Shown here piece by piece: positions 1-7,918 of a DNA stretch of 30,000 nt (positions within the stretch are counted from its first letter, which is position 1; the number at the start of each line of letters is the position of its first letter). Made by a program: the position numbers and the translations under genes. The notes below the pieces were generated by a model. The model searched no databases. It was not told the origin of the DNA and saw nothing but the letters and a program-made list of their open reading frames with translations. The DNA comes from Prorocentrum cordatum (taxonomy: Eukaryota > Sar > Dinophyceae > Prorocentrales > Prorocentraceae), in contig CAUYUJ010022071.1 of the NCBI GenBank assembly GCA_963575745.1, forward strand, positions 72,501 to 102,500, written 5' to 3'.

Positions 1-483
1 TTGATATCTCGTGGCCACGGCTTGACGCGGCTCGGAAAATTGGCCAGGATGGACTCCGGGAGCCCAGCGATCGGTCCTGAGTGGATTTGGGCTGGTGGCG
101 GGGCGACGGGGGTCCGGCGGCGTTGCAGGCAGAGGGAGCTTCTCACGAGCCCGCCCCCCCGCCCCCTTCTAGGAAAGGCGCCCCCATTTACCCCACCCCC
201 CGTCCACAATCGCTCAGAAGATCCGGCTCCTCCTCCTCCTCCTCCTCAGCCTCCTCCTCCTCCTCCCCCTCCTCAGCCTCCTCCTCCTCCTCCTCCTCCT
301 CCTCCTCCTCCTCCTCCTCCTCCAGACTCCCTCCCGACACCTTCGCGACCAGATCTTCGCGAGGGTTGGGTCCCGCCGTGGCGCCGGGGGTGGCCTCGGG
401 TACCCTTGCGAGGGCACTCGGATGACGCACGAGGGCGACTCAGCACAATGAGCTTGACCCATGTGGAATGTGCGACCTCCAAA
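1..483. other. Non-genic leader region with a TCC microsatellite
   Basis: No convincing gene. The stretch is C-rich and is dominated from 226 to 324 by an interrupted (TCC)n tract. The polyproline, polyserine and polyglutamate readings across it are products of the triplet repeat in different frames. The segment after the tract (about 325-483) has no recognised feature and ends where the first TIR element starts. Confidence 0.6.
226..324 (+). repeat. (TCC)n microsatellite
   Basis: About 99 bp of TCC units with a few CAG and CCCC interruptions. It has the same pyrimidine-on-plus orientation as the tracts at 4797, 11279, 13137, 14566, 22424 and 24469. No open exon was identified directly downstream of this one. 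Confidence 0.9.
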
Positions 484-667
484 CCCAGACCCCCTCGGGC
501 AATGAACAAATCATGACGGGAGGTTTGTCATAATTTTCGGCCTCCGGAGGCCCTTTCCGGGCCCCAGGACCGTCAAGAAACGACTGAGGACGAGAGACCG
601 GTCCCGGGGAATGGGTCGAGACCTCGGGGGCGACGCAATGAAAAAATCATGACGTCGGGGGTCTGGG
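484..667 (+). mobile_element. 184-bp TIR element, copy A (reference copy)
   Basis: The element begins with CCCAGACCCCC (484-494) and ends with GGGGGTCTGGG (657-667), a perfect 11-bp terminal inverted repeat. Inside, a direct repeat AATGAAnAAATCATGACG occurs at 501 and again at 637, 136 bp apart. The middle carries CGGCCTCCGGAGGCC and a conserved run CCGGTCCnGGGGAATGGGTCGAGACC. There is no coding capacity, so it would be a non-autonomous, MITE-like or introner-like element. No obvious target-site duplication is visible. Related copies lie at 3764, 4411 and 9910 (reverse), with decayed ones at 4605, 7628 and 14866. Confidence 0.7.
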
Positions 668-811
668 AGTCAAGACGAGAACCTTACAAGAGGCCCCCAG
701 AATTGCGGCACACACGCGTGGGGTGCTGCAGGCAGGTCTTCCTGGCGCGCTCGCAAGGCGTGGAGCGCCCTCGCCGCGTGGTCGGGTCAGGAGTCTGGGC
801 TGGGTTTTCTT

Positions 812-855
812 CGCGACGCCGGTTCTGGCCCACGTGGGCCAGAACGGGCGTCGCG
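812..855. repeat. 44-bp near-perfect palindrome with no loop
   Basis: The two arms meet at CAC|GTG (833/834). Reading outward, GCGACGCC-G-GTTCTGGCCCAC pairs with GTGGGCCAGAAC-G-GGCGTCGC, with a single G/G mismatch at 821/846. It could extrude as a cruciform or fold as a 22-bp RNA hairpin. It is directly followed by, and overlaps by 3 bp, a second palindrome. Confidence 0.9.
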
Positions 856-872
856 GCGTGGTACCACGCCGC
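853..872. repeat. 20-bp perfect palindrome
   Basis: GCGGCGTGGTACCACGCCGC is its own reverse complement and is centred on a KpnI-like GGTACC. It overlaps the last bases of the 812-855 palindrome, so only one of the two stems can form fully at a time. Confidence 0.92.
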
Positions 873-887
873 ACGTCCCGGTGCCTG

Positions 888-1020
888 AGCGGTCACGCCC
901 CGAGCTGTTCGTGGCCTCCCGCCCCGAGGAGCGGAGCGACGCGCTATACCGTCTGCGCGGCGCATGCCGTCGCGGGAGCCGCCGCCGCGGCACGCCGAGC
1001 AGAAGCTCCCGACCGTCGCG
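888..1020 (+). repeat. Dispersed repeat, first copy (second at 24655-24785)
   Basis: The run GAGCGGAGCGACGCGCTAT (about 932-950), and about 70 bp later GCACGCCGAGCAGAAGCTCC-CGACCGTC, match in order and spacing GAGTGGAGCGACACGCTAT and ACACGCTGAGCAGCCGTTCC-CGACCGTC at 24690-24780. The similarity is by eye, about 70-75 percent. The 24.7-kb copy lies just upstream of a Kir splice acceptor. Confidence 0.5.
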
Positions 1021-1384
1021 ACCGTGGCTCCCCTGGGGCCCACCGTCGTCGCCACCAGCCCTCTCCGAGCTGCTCGGGGGCTCCGCCCTGGCCAGCCCCC
1101 CGAGCCGCGCACGGCCGTGGCCCCGAGAGCCTCCTCCGGGGGCGCCCCATGTAAGCCTGTCAGGGTGTCGACGTCGTCGCATCGTCGGCGCCTCCATGCC
1201 CGCTCCGCGTGCCCGTCGTCCTCGTCGTCGCCGTCGTCCTCGCCCTTGCACGATATCGCCCTCGTCCTCGTCCTCGTCCTTCTCGCCGCCGCCCCCGCTG
1301 TCGCCGCCGTCGCCGCGCCAGGGGGTGCAGTGCCAGGGGGGGGACCACCACCACGGAGGTCGCCAGCACCTCCTCGGGAAATCG

Positions 1385-1449
1385 AGGAGGGAAAGGAGGA
1401 GGAGGAGGAGGAGGAGGAGGAGGAGGAGGAGGAGGAGCAGGAGGAGCAG
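1385..1449 (+). repeat. (GGA)n microsatellite
   Basis: About 65 bp of GGA/GAG units on the plus strand, ending in AGGAGCAGGAGCAGG. It is purine on plus, the opposite orientation to the 226-324 tract. Confidence 0.9.
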
Positions 1450-1555
1450 GACCAGTGCAAACCCAAGACTCATCAACGATGTTGAAATCGACCCTCCCTC
1501 CTTGTCCTCCTCCTCGCCGCCGCCGCCGCCGCCGCGCGCCGCGGTCGCCGTCCAG

Positions 1556-1747
1556 GCCTGGGGCGCCGCCGCCACGTGGTCCCCCACCGGCCCGGGCGTC
1601 GCCCTCGGCCTGGCGGCGGGCGCTCTCCTGGTGCTCGCCGCCGCCGTGGCCGTCGGCGTCTCGTGGCGGCAGGGACCCGCCGCCGCGCGCGCGCGCGCCC
1701 GCGGCCTCGGCCGGGCCGGCGCCCTCTCGCCCAGCGTCCTGCCCCAG
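1556..1747 (+). CDS. Candidate exon with one transmembrane helix (unrecognised protein)
   Basis: This frame follows a pyrimidine-rich stretch and a possible acceptor (GTCCAG|GCCTGG, AG at 1554-1555). Nearly every third codon position is G or C. It encodes a glycine/proline-rich lead, then a 20-plus residue hydrophobic stretch (VALGLAAGALLVLAAAVAVG) followed by basic residues (SWRQG...RARARG), the pattern of a single-pass anchor or a helix of a larger membrane protein. The open frame runs beyond on both sides, so the borders are guesses (CAG at 1745-1747 is one possible end). It may be an upstream exon of the membrane-protein gene at 4.9-11.7 kb, a separate gene, or chance in GC-rich DNA. Confidence 0.35.
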
Positions 1748-2041
1748 CGCTTACCGGCTACTCGTGGCCCTGAGAGCCTGGCGACTCCATGTTTTCCAGC
1801 CGGGCGTGGTCGCCCCCTGTCGGGCCCCGGGGCCCTCACAGATCGGTGCGGCTCGAAAGGTGGCGCAGCAAGATGGGGTCCGAGGGTCCGGTCGCGATCT
1901 TCTGCGATGCTGCAATGTCTTGCAGCGTCGGATCTCAGGGAAGAGGAACCCTTCGCCAGAGTGACCTCTGGGTGCGGGCCCACCGGGTCCCCCGATCGCC
2001 GGATCGCGACGCGATGGTAGCGTCTTGCGCGCTCGTGTTTG

Positions 2042-2206
2042 TCAGGAGGGAAAGAAACACACAGACACAATTAATCGTCGATTCCCAAGAAAATATTGGA
2101 AAATATGGGAGGTGGGGGGGGAGACAAAACCCCGCCAAAATATAGGAAAATATGGGGAATCTGTTTATTTGTGTCTATTTATTTGCGTGTCCTGGGGCCC
2201 CTTCAG
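2042..2206 (+). repeat. 165-bp dispersed repeat, copy 1
   Basis: The copy starts at CAGGAGGGAAAGAAACACAC, continues through ACACAATTAATCGTCGAT, a GGAAAATATGGGA-rich part and G8, then TTTATTTGTGTCTATTTATT and TGTCCTGGGGCCCCTTCA. It is clearly richer in A and T than its surroundings, which suggests an inserted element. The second copy starts 378 bp downstream. A shorter trace (GGAAACACAATCGTCGATTATG) lies near 3018. No terminal repeats or coding frame are recognised. Confidence 0.75.
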
Positions 2207-2419
2207 TTTGGGCCCCCCGCGGCCCCAGAGAACGCGGCGCACCAGTGGTCCGTCTTGCCCAGCGTCACTCTTCCGTGTAGCCGAGCTGACGCAGATCTCC
2301 GCCTTCGCGGGGGGGTCTGTGTTCCATCCCGGCGGGATTTATCCTCGGTGTCGGCCTCTGGGCGCCCGCTCTCGGGCCCCACGGTACCCTCAACATGGAT
2401 CTGCGACGCGAGACGAATT

Positions 2420-2585
2420 TCAGGAGGGAAAGAAACACACAGACACAATTGATCGTCGATCCACAGGAAAATATGGGAAAATATGGGAAGTGGGGGGGGG
2501 AAGACAAAAAGCCAGAACATATGGGACAACATGGGAAATCCTTTTATTTATGTGTATTTATTTGTGTGTCCTGGGGCCCCTTCAT
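2420..2585 (+). repeat. 165-bp dispersed repeat, copy 2
   Basis: It aligns with copy 1 over its whole length, with few substitutions in the first 50 bp (ACACAATTGATCGTCGAT) and more in the GGGAAAATATGGGAA part. It ends with the same GTGTCCTGGGGCCCCTTCA. The 213 bp between the copies are GC-rich and dissimilar in composition. Confidence 0.75.
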
Positions 2586-3285
2586 AATTACACGCCGGTC
2601 ATTGAGAGCAGGTATCTCTGGATGCGCAGGCCCGAATCTACTTCAAGCGCCCTCCTACTTCAAGAGCCGATGTGCTTCTGCTGTGATCCGTTGTTCTCTG
2701 GAGGGCCTGGACCCAATCTACTTTTTATCCGCCGTCCTATTTCCATGATGTGTCCCTACAGGGGGCCCCGGATTAGTAGGTCGACCCAGCCAGATCCAGG
2801 GTACCCTCGCGTCTTGTGTCCTGCGACCCATGCCTCCCGCATTCCTGTGGCCACGTGGCCCCCGGAAGGGTCTTCTGCCCTCTCGCGTGTCCTGTCCAAT
2901 CCAGGCCGACTGCACTTCTTCCGACCGACGTGTGTCCCCTGGTTGGAATCGCCGCGGGGGCACAGTCGGCTCTCCTCTAGAGGAGGGGCGTCGGGGCGCC
3001 AACTTCCCGCAGCTCAAGGAAACACAATCGTCGATTATGTAGACTCGCATGGCGTCGTCAATGGTGTTTGCGTTTTTTTCGTTACGACGTTTCGTGAAGC
3101 GCCCTTACAGTCGGGGCGCTGAAGAAGGAATCCTTTTCGTTGAGGAGGGGCTCCGTGTTCCTTGATTGTTTTATAGCTTGCCTCAGGCTTCCCTTATGTT
3201 TTCGACAGGAAATCGAAGGTTAACTTATGGAAAAAAGAGGCCTCGTTCCTTATTTAGGGTTCCTTAGGTCAAGGCCCCGACTGTA

Positions 3286-3318
3286 CCTCTCGACCCAGGG
3301 GACCCCTGGGTCGAGAGG
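3286..3318. repeat. Inverted repeat with 16-bp arms and 1-nt loop
   Basis: Arm CCTCTCGACCCAGGGG (3286-3301), loop A (3302), arm CCCCTGGGTCGAGAGG (3303-3318), all paired. The bases outside do not extend the pairing. No T-run follows, so it is not a simple terminator-like structure. Confidence 0.92.
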
Positions 3319-3521
3319 CAAGGGCGCTCCACGCCTCCCTGCGGCGGGTCCTCGCCGCGCTGCCTCCCTCCCTGCAGCGGAGGGGTGGCCGCCGCTGGCC
3401 GCGGCCTCCGCCCCTCGCCGCCGCGGCCAGACCTCCGCCTCGGAGCCCTGGCCCGGGGGCGAGGCCCACGCGTATAGCCACGCTGCGCCGTGGTCTCCGC
3501 GCGCTATAGGCGTGCCCGCCG

Positions 3522-3542
3522 CCGCGCCCCCCGGGGGCGCGG
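3522..3542. repeat. 21-bp palindrome (10-bp arms)
   Basis: CCGCGCCCCC and GGGGGCGCGG flank a single C. In sequence of such high GC this may be partly chance, but it adds to the run of tight hairpins in this part of the window. Confidence 0.75.
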
Positions 3543-3763
3543 CATCGCCGCGGTGGCGTCGGCGCTCCCCGATCGGCGGCCTGCCGCGCGGGCTCGGCGG
3601 GGCAGCCCCCGGAGCTCCCTCCCCGGGCCCGCCTCGGCGCGCGGGCGGGTGCTGCGAAGAAGCCTCCTCCCCTCCCCCCTACCCCCCTTCTGCGCGCGGC
3701 CGATCTTCGTCCCTAGATATCTGGCGGCGCGATCCTGGCTGGGGTCCCAAAACCGTGTGGTGT

Positions 3764-3971
3764 CAGACCCGGCGGGGACCTCGGTGCGCCACCACAAAAA
3801 GCTTTTGGGGCCTCGGGAACGGCTCTTCCGCATGCTCGGCCTCGGGGGGCCCTTACGGGGCCTCGGGCCCGTCCAGAAACGACGCGGGAGGAGAAACCGG
3901 TCCAGGGGAAGGGGTCGAGACCCTTGGAGGGTCGACGTTGTGGCAAGCAATCATGACGTCGGGGGTCTGGG
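3764..3971 (+). mobile_element. TIR element, copy B
   Basis: The 3' half is close to copy A: CGTCCAGAAACGACGCGGGAGGAGAAACCGGTCCAGGGGAAGG is shared piecewise with it, then AATCATGACGTC and the terminal GGGGGTCTGGG (3961-3971). The 5' end is diverged; TCAGACCCGGC near 3764 is the best match to the left terminus, so that border is uncertain. Confidence 0.55.
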
Positions 3972-4410
3972 AAGGGCAGAGGGCAGCCCCGGGAGCCCGT
4001 TCGGCCCCCTTTTGTGGCGTCGGCGGGCCCGGCCTGGAGCGGCGCCTGCAGGCTCAGCTCCGGGCCATGCCTTATTTCAACCATATGGGCGTGTCTTTCC
4101 GCCCCGATGTTTGGGGCCCAGGAGCCCTAACAGCTCGATCCGGCTCGAGAAGCGAGGCAGGGCGAGAAGAGAGGGCTCTGGGCGTTAGCCCTTGTCAGGG
4201 TTTCGGGCTTACGGTTTAGAGCCAAGGGTTTTTTAGAGTTGGGGGTTGAGGGTGAAGGGTTTTTTGTTGTTGTTGGCAGCGTCGGATCTCAGGGCAGGCC
4301 CGGGAGCCCGCTTGGCGCTTTCCCTGCGCAGGGGCCCTTGCCGGCGCCGAGGTGCAGGGCCGCCCAAGAGGGCCCAGTCCAAGGTCTGCCAATCCTCCTG
4401 GCGTGGTGGA

Positions 4411-4593
4411 CCCAGACCCCCTCGGGTAATGAAAACATCATGACGGAAGTTGTTCCATATATTTGGTCTCTGGGGGCCCTCGTCGGCCCTCGGAACCGAC
4501 AAACAAATATTCAGGATGAAAGCCGGTCCAGGGGAATGTGTCGAGACCTTTGAGGGTCGACGTTCTGAAAAATCATGACGTCGAGGGTCTGGG
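4411..4593 (+). mobile_element. TIR element, copy C (183 bp)
   Basis: The left terminus CCCAGACCCCC is perfect (4411-4421) and the right terminus GAGGGTCTGGG (4583-4593) has one mismatch. The internal direct repeat TGAAAA-CATCATGACGG at 4430 and TGAAAAATCATGACGTC at 4566 has the same 136-bp spacing as in copy A. The middle is A/T-richer than in copy A (CCATATATTTGG). Copy E follows immediately. Confidence 0.7.
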
Positions 4594-4604
4594 GAGCAAG
4601 GTCA

Positions 4605-4762
4605 CGAGGGTGGGCTTGTGCCCACTGTCCGTCCATGTGGAGGCCCTCACCGGGCCCTGGGTCTCTTAGAGAAGGATCCCGAGCAAAAAATATGGAACAC
4701 GGGAAGTTGCCGAGAGGTCCATGGACACCGCATTGGAGAAGTCACGACGTCGGAGGTTTGGT
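4605..4762 (+). mobile_element. TIR element, decayed copy E
   Basis: It is adjacent to copy C and keeps the order of conserved parts: GGTCACGAGG, GGAGGCCCTCACCGGGCCCTGG, an A-rich part, then GAGAAGTCACGACGTCGGAGG near the right end. Termini are eroded. It lies directly upstream of the TCC tract that precedes the first exon of the membrane-protein gene. Confidence 0.4.
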
Positions 4763-4796
4763 TCGCTTGCACCTCTTCCCCCTCTCGAAGACTCCC

Positions 4797-4860
4797 GCCG
4801 CTCCTCCTCCTCTTCCTCCTCCTCCTCCTCCTCCTCCTCCTCCTCCTCCTCCTCCTCCTC
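4797..4860 (+). repeat. (TCC)n microsatellite upstream of an exon
   Basis: About 64 bp of uninterrupted CTC/TCC units. It sits directly before two possible acceptors (CATGTCAG near 4868 and CGCCTAG at 4895), in the position of a polypyrimidine tract for the exon that follows. Confidence 0.9.
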
Positions 4861-4903
4861 ATGTCAGTCGGGGTGCGGACGGGGCCCGCGCCTAGGATGC
4901 CAC

Positions 4904-5309
4904 ATGCGCAGCGTGCCAGTCCATGAGAACACCGTGGCGGCCATCGAGCATTGGATCATGAGGGCGAAGACGCAGGACCTTGACTTCTACACATGCATGG
5001 GTCTCGTTTCTGGCCTGCACCAGCTGGGTCCAAAGACTCGGGCAATGATGCCCCGCGCAGTCCTGCTTTTTGTCATGCAGGGAATTCTTCCTGGCCTCCT
5101 CGTCCTCTACCACATGCGCGACTTCCACTACTACTCTCCAGTTCAGGACCTCTGGTTCAGGCTGTGCGCCGCGATACTGTTCTGCTTCTCGGTGGTGCAC
5201 ATGTACTGTGGCGCGTTCGACGAGTGCCGGACCATGTTCTTGGAGCTGGCCCTCCGGCACCACGTCGTCTCGTGGTGGTTCCTGTGGCCCATGCTCGTTG
5301 GCGAGGCGG
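4904..5309 (+). CDS. Multi-pass membrane protein, exon 1 (unrecognised, dinoflagellate-type)
   Basis: The frame has clear codon bias and a coherent protein, from ATG at 4904 (MRSVPVHENTVAAIEHW), through DLDFYTCMGLVSGLHQLG, to hydrophobic helices PRAVLLFVMQGILPGLLVLY and RLCAAILFCFSVVHMYCG and a third starting at HHVVSWWFLWPMLVGE. I cannot name the family; the layout is that of a polytopic membrane protein of unknown function. The frame is open upstream, so the true beginning may be an acceptor at 4868 or 4895 and not the ATG. Downstream the reading degrades after WPMLVGE. Possible donors are GT at 5297, GC at 5306 and GC at 5310; the last gives a phase that fits exon 2. Confidence 0.65.
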
Positions 5310-6020
5310 GCCCGCCCGAGAGGGGAAAGGCGTGGCGAGGGGGAGCACAACGGTCAGGGCAACGGCGATGACGAAGCCCGGCTTGCGGTCGACGTGATCG
5401 ACGATGGCGACGACAGGCACGACGCCGAGGACGACGACGGCGGAGCGCGGCCTGCGGTCGACGCACGCGCTCGCAGACGCAAGTCACGCCGACAGAGGTC
5501 TGGGCCATTGGCGGGACCCGGACATCCGCTTGCTGTGAGAAGATCACGGCGGCAGGCTTTTTGTGATTCTCCGCCTCTGGGGGCCCCTGGCCGGGCCCCG
5601 GGGCCGTAAAGTACAGTCGAGCATGGGATCAAGAGACCTCCTCCCGAAAAGTTGGGCCAGTATTCCTGAACCAATTTGCTGGAAGGCTGGGCCAGATTCT
5701 TAGGCACATTCGTCCCTCCAGCGGAAACAACACGTGGGCCCAAGTCTGTGTGAACTCATGTCCCGAAAACTGGCCCAGGTGTCATGAATGACGTTTTCTT
5801 GATCTTATGTTCGGCTGTAACGGCTCGAAGTGCAAAGCAAGGTCTGGGGAAGGGGTCTAGACCTTCACGGTCGGATGTCTGGGGCGCGGTGGGGGGCGGG
5901 GCACGGTTGACATCGAGGTGCCGTCAGCGAGCGAGGGTCGGGGCGTGGGTGCGCAGTGCTGCCGTCCGCTTGCTTGAGGCTGCTGTTTCATTTTGCGGGT
6001 GGCCTTCTGCTGCAGGTCAG
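5310..6020 (+). other. Intron 1 of the membrane-protein gene (inferred)
   Basis: Inferred from the loss of coding character between two frame-consistent exons. It contains a roughly 70-bp GTCGACGTGATCGACGA repeat unit at 5384 and 5453 that recurs in intron 4, a fragment resembling the middle of the TIR element at 5560-5610 (CCTCTGGGGGCCCC), and a relic at 5820-5880 (AAGGGGTCTAGACCTTC). No gene is seen inside. Confidence 0.45.
5384..5530 (+). repeat. 70-bp intronic repeat, two units
   Basis: TGCGGTCGAC occurs at 5384 and 5453 (69 bp apart), with GTGATCGACGATGG and GAGGACGACGACGGCGGAGCGCGGCC between. Three similarly spaced units occur at 7438, 7486 and 7556 in another intron of the same gene. 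Confidence 0.65.
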
Positions 6021-6148
6021 CCATTGTCATGGGGGCGTTCTTGTGGATGGTGATGCAGCAGGGGGGGCTCGCACGCGTTCGCAGGCAGATTGCTTCGATG
6101 ATGGCCTTAGGTCCGATGTTTTTGTTCCTGACGTCCGTCGCGCAGCCT
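6021..6148 (+). CDS. Multi-pass membrane protein, exon 2
   Basis: It follows GGTCAG (AG at 6019-6020), phase 1. The reading is AIVMGAFLWMVMQQGGLARV RRQ then IASMMALGPMFLFLTSVAQ, i.e. one helix, a short basic loop and another helix. If exon 1 ends at 5309 the split codon becomes GCC (Ala) and the frame is kept. The end is placed at CCT|GTCGGC (6148/6149) because it leaves phase 0 for the next exon. This implies an intron of only 40 nt, so a frameshift or a different border is possible. Confidence 0.5.
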
Positions 6149-6188
6149 GTCGGCGATTCAGCCAAGGAGGGTGGGGTGCTCGCCTCAG

Positions 6189-6248
6189 GTGTTGAACGCG
6201 TTCTCGGCGTACACCCTGGTGATCACACTGATCCTCGTGTTCTGCCAC
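6189..6248 (+). CDS. Multi-pass membrane protein, exon 3 (60 nt)
   Basis: It starts after GCTCGCCTCAG (AG at 6187-6188), phase 0, and reads VLNAFSAYTLVITLILVFCH, a full transmembrane helix with strong G/C third positions. A GT donor (CAC|GTGGAC) follows at 6249. The other two frames here are arginine- and glycine-rich and lack protein character. Confidence 0.5.
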
Positions 6249-7351
6249 GTGGACAAAGGGGGGAGGGAGCAGAAGCATCTTGCGTCCATGTTGCTGTCCA
6301 GATGCCACTGCAGGACTTGACGAGGAGCACGACGCATACTCTCTTGAAGTTCCCATCCAGGGAGCGTGTTGAAGGCGAAGGGGGAGTGGCTGCGAGAGTG
6401 CCGCGACGGAGCAGAGCCGCGGGCACAAGCCCTGGATGAGGTTGAGGCTGAGACTTGTTCTTCCGAGCGAGCCTACCGCGCGGCGCGTCGAGCACGCGTG
6501 CCCCCGCCGCGCCCCTGCGTGCACGGAGATCCCGGGGCACCGTCGCGAGGCCGCCCGGGGGTGAGTGGAGCCCCGCCAGACGCCGCCCCAGCCACTGCAC
6601 GCCGCCCACTCCGCGAGGCACCGCCCCGCCTGCCAACCCGCCGCCTCGCCCGCCCGGACGCCGCCGAGCGCCGCCCCGCCCACGGGCGCCGCCCCGCCGG
6701 CCCCGACGCCCCGGCCCGCCGAGCGCCGCCCAGCTGCCCCCCGACCCGCCCCTGCACCGCCGCACCCTGCTGGAGTGTCTGAGGCGGTGGGGCGCACGGC
6801 GGGGGTCGCGTGGGGGAGGGGAGGCGCGGCGCGCGCGGGAGTCCCCGACGAGGGGTGCCGTGTGGACTTTTCGAGACTGGAGATCGCGCGTGGGCGCGAA
6901 CACGAGCGTTCCGGTGGTCCGTTCGCAGGTCCTCGATCGGCGCCGAGCCGTCCCCCCCGGCGGCGCCTCCTGCGCCGCCCCTGGCGCGATCCTCGCGCCA
7001 GGGGGGGGAGGTTCAGCGCCGCTCCGAGAGATCCGCTCAGAGCTCTCAGCGCTCGTATGTTTCCGCATCTGCTCGACCGCTGGCGCAGCAACCTCTGCCT
7101 CGCCGCCGACGACAAGCAGCTGTGTGTGTGTGTGTGCATCTGGGGCGTTCCGGGAAGCGCCTCGGCTCCGAGGGCCCAAGGAGTTGGCAGCCCAGCCCTT
7201 CCTCGGCGGAAGGCGGGCGGAAGAGGCCAGCGGCTGCTGGCGTCATCCGCCCAGCGTCGGTCGCCCGCGCCCGCGCAGGCCTGGGAGGGGGCGTGCCGCG
7301 CCCGACGACGAGCCCCGTGCGGGGCCCGCGCGGCCCGCCCCTGCGGCGCAG
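6249..7351 (+). other. Intron 3 of the membrane-protein gene (inferred)
   Basis: About 1.1 kb between exons 3 and 4. The part 6480-6780 is extremely C-rich (CCGCCC-type) and open in all frames by composition only. Two adjacent hairpins lie at 6959-7004, and a short (TG)n run (TGTGTGTGTGTGTG) at about 7121-7135. I see no separate gene. Confidence 0.45.
6959..7004. repeat. Two adjacent hairpins with 5-nt loops
   Basis: First: GGCGGCGC (6959-6966), loop CTCCT, GCGCCGCC (6972-6979). Second: CCCCTGGCGCG (6978-6988), loop ATCCT, CGCGCCAGGGG (6994-7004), 11 bp perfect. The similar loops (CTCCT / ATCCT) suggest a shared design or origin. Confidence 0.85.
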
Positions 7352-7399
7352 GACAACACGCCCGAGCTGCTCGTCCACTGCCTGGCCATCAACTTCATC
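7352..7399 (+). CDS. Multi-pass membrane protein, exon 4 (48 nt)
   Basis: It begins after CTGCGGCGCAG (AG at 7350-7351), phase 0, and reads DNTPELLVHCLAINFI; a GT donor (ATC|GTGGGC) follows at 7400. The peptide is short, so the call rests on codon bias, on flanking splice signals in matching phase, and on its natural continuation into exon 5 (AINFI-VSIDNDIVDEDM). Confidence 0.5.
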
Positions 7400-7437
7400 G
7401 TGGGCGGGGTCGTTGTCGTCCCCTGAGATCCTCGCGC

Positions 7438-7625
7438 TGCGGTCGACAGGCACGGCGACGAGGAGGACGACGAGGATGCTCGGCGTGCGGTCGACGTGAT
7501 CGACGACGATGGCAGGCGAGCGCGACTACGAGGACGACGACGGCAGCGCGCGGCCTGCGGTCGACGTGCTCGCAAACAGATCGCGACGACGGAGGTCCGC
7601 GCAGGGGGACCCTGACATCCTCGCG
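7438..7625 (+). repeat. 70-bp intronic repeat, three units
   Basis: TGCGGTCGAC at 7438, 7486 and 7556. The stretch GTGATCGACGACGATGG ... GAGGACGACGACGGCAGCGCGCGGCC matches 5384-5452 closely. The end also matches, with ACATCCTCGC (7615-7624) against ACATCCGCTT at 5521. Confidence 0.65.
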
Positions 7626-7627
7626 GA

Positions 7628-7697
7628 GTGGAAAAGTCACGACGGAAGGTTTGGGTGATGTTCGGCCTCCAGGTTGGGAAAAGGTCACGACGTCGGA
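7628..7697 (+). mobile_element. TIR element, internally deleted copy
   Basis: The left part (GGAAAAGTCACGACGGAAGG then GTTCGGCCTCCAGG) and the right part (GGAAAAGGTCACGACGTCGG) of the element are joined directly, lacking about 110 bp of the middle. The outer 11-bp termini are not clearly present. Confidence 0.45.
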
Positions 7698-7918
7698 CGC
7701 CACCGTCGTCAGTCGCCTCCTCTTCCTCCCGCTGTGGAGCGTGCCCCGGCCGTGGTACAGAGACGGCCCAGGGCATGCATTTCCTTGCCTTGTTACCTAA
7801 CAGCGAAGACTGATAGGTTTCTAGTTGACTCAAAAGAGCTCACAGATCACTCCACAGGGGGGTCCGGGCAGGTGTTGGGGAGTTGCCGGGCGGCAGGGTG
7901 CCGGGCTCGTTTTTCACC

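Larger units (their letters stand above)
668..1384. other. GC-rich spacer with palindromes and a shared 130-bp repeat
   Basis: Very GC-rich sequence. It holds the twin palindromes at 812-872 and, at about 888-1020, a segment resembling 24655-24785. From 1190 to 1320 it is a degenerate CGTCGTC/CTCGTC repeat. Several long open frames run through it on both strands, but their arginine-, alanine- and proline-rich composition is what GC-rich sequence gives by chance. No gene is called here. Confidence 0.5.
2586..3763. other. Non-genic spacer with two hairpins
   Basis: I recognise no gene. The segment 2590-3230 is of moderate GC. From 3330 it becomes very GC-rich with compositionally open frames on both strands. 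It contains the long hairpin at 3286-3318 and the 21-bp palindrome at 3522-3542. A possible acceptor (CCCTCCCTGCAG, about 3365-3376) is followed by proline/alanine-rich readings in every frame, so no exon is called. Confidence 0.5.

Noticed and set aside
640-656. TGACGTC sites as CRE/bZIP regulatory elements
   Set aside because: They are a fixed part of the terminal region of the repeat element, so their recurrence needs no regulatory explanation.
787-2070. 427-codon minus-strand open frame
   Set aside because: Arginine/proline-rich and crosses a GGA microsatellite as polyleucine; it reflects GC-rich composition and does not resemble any protein family.
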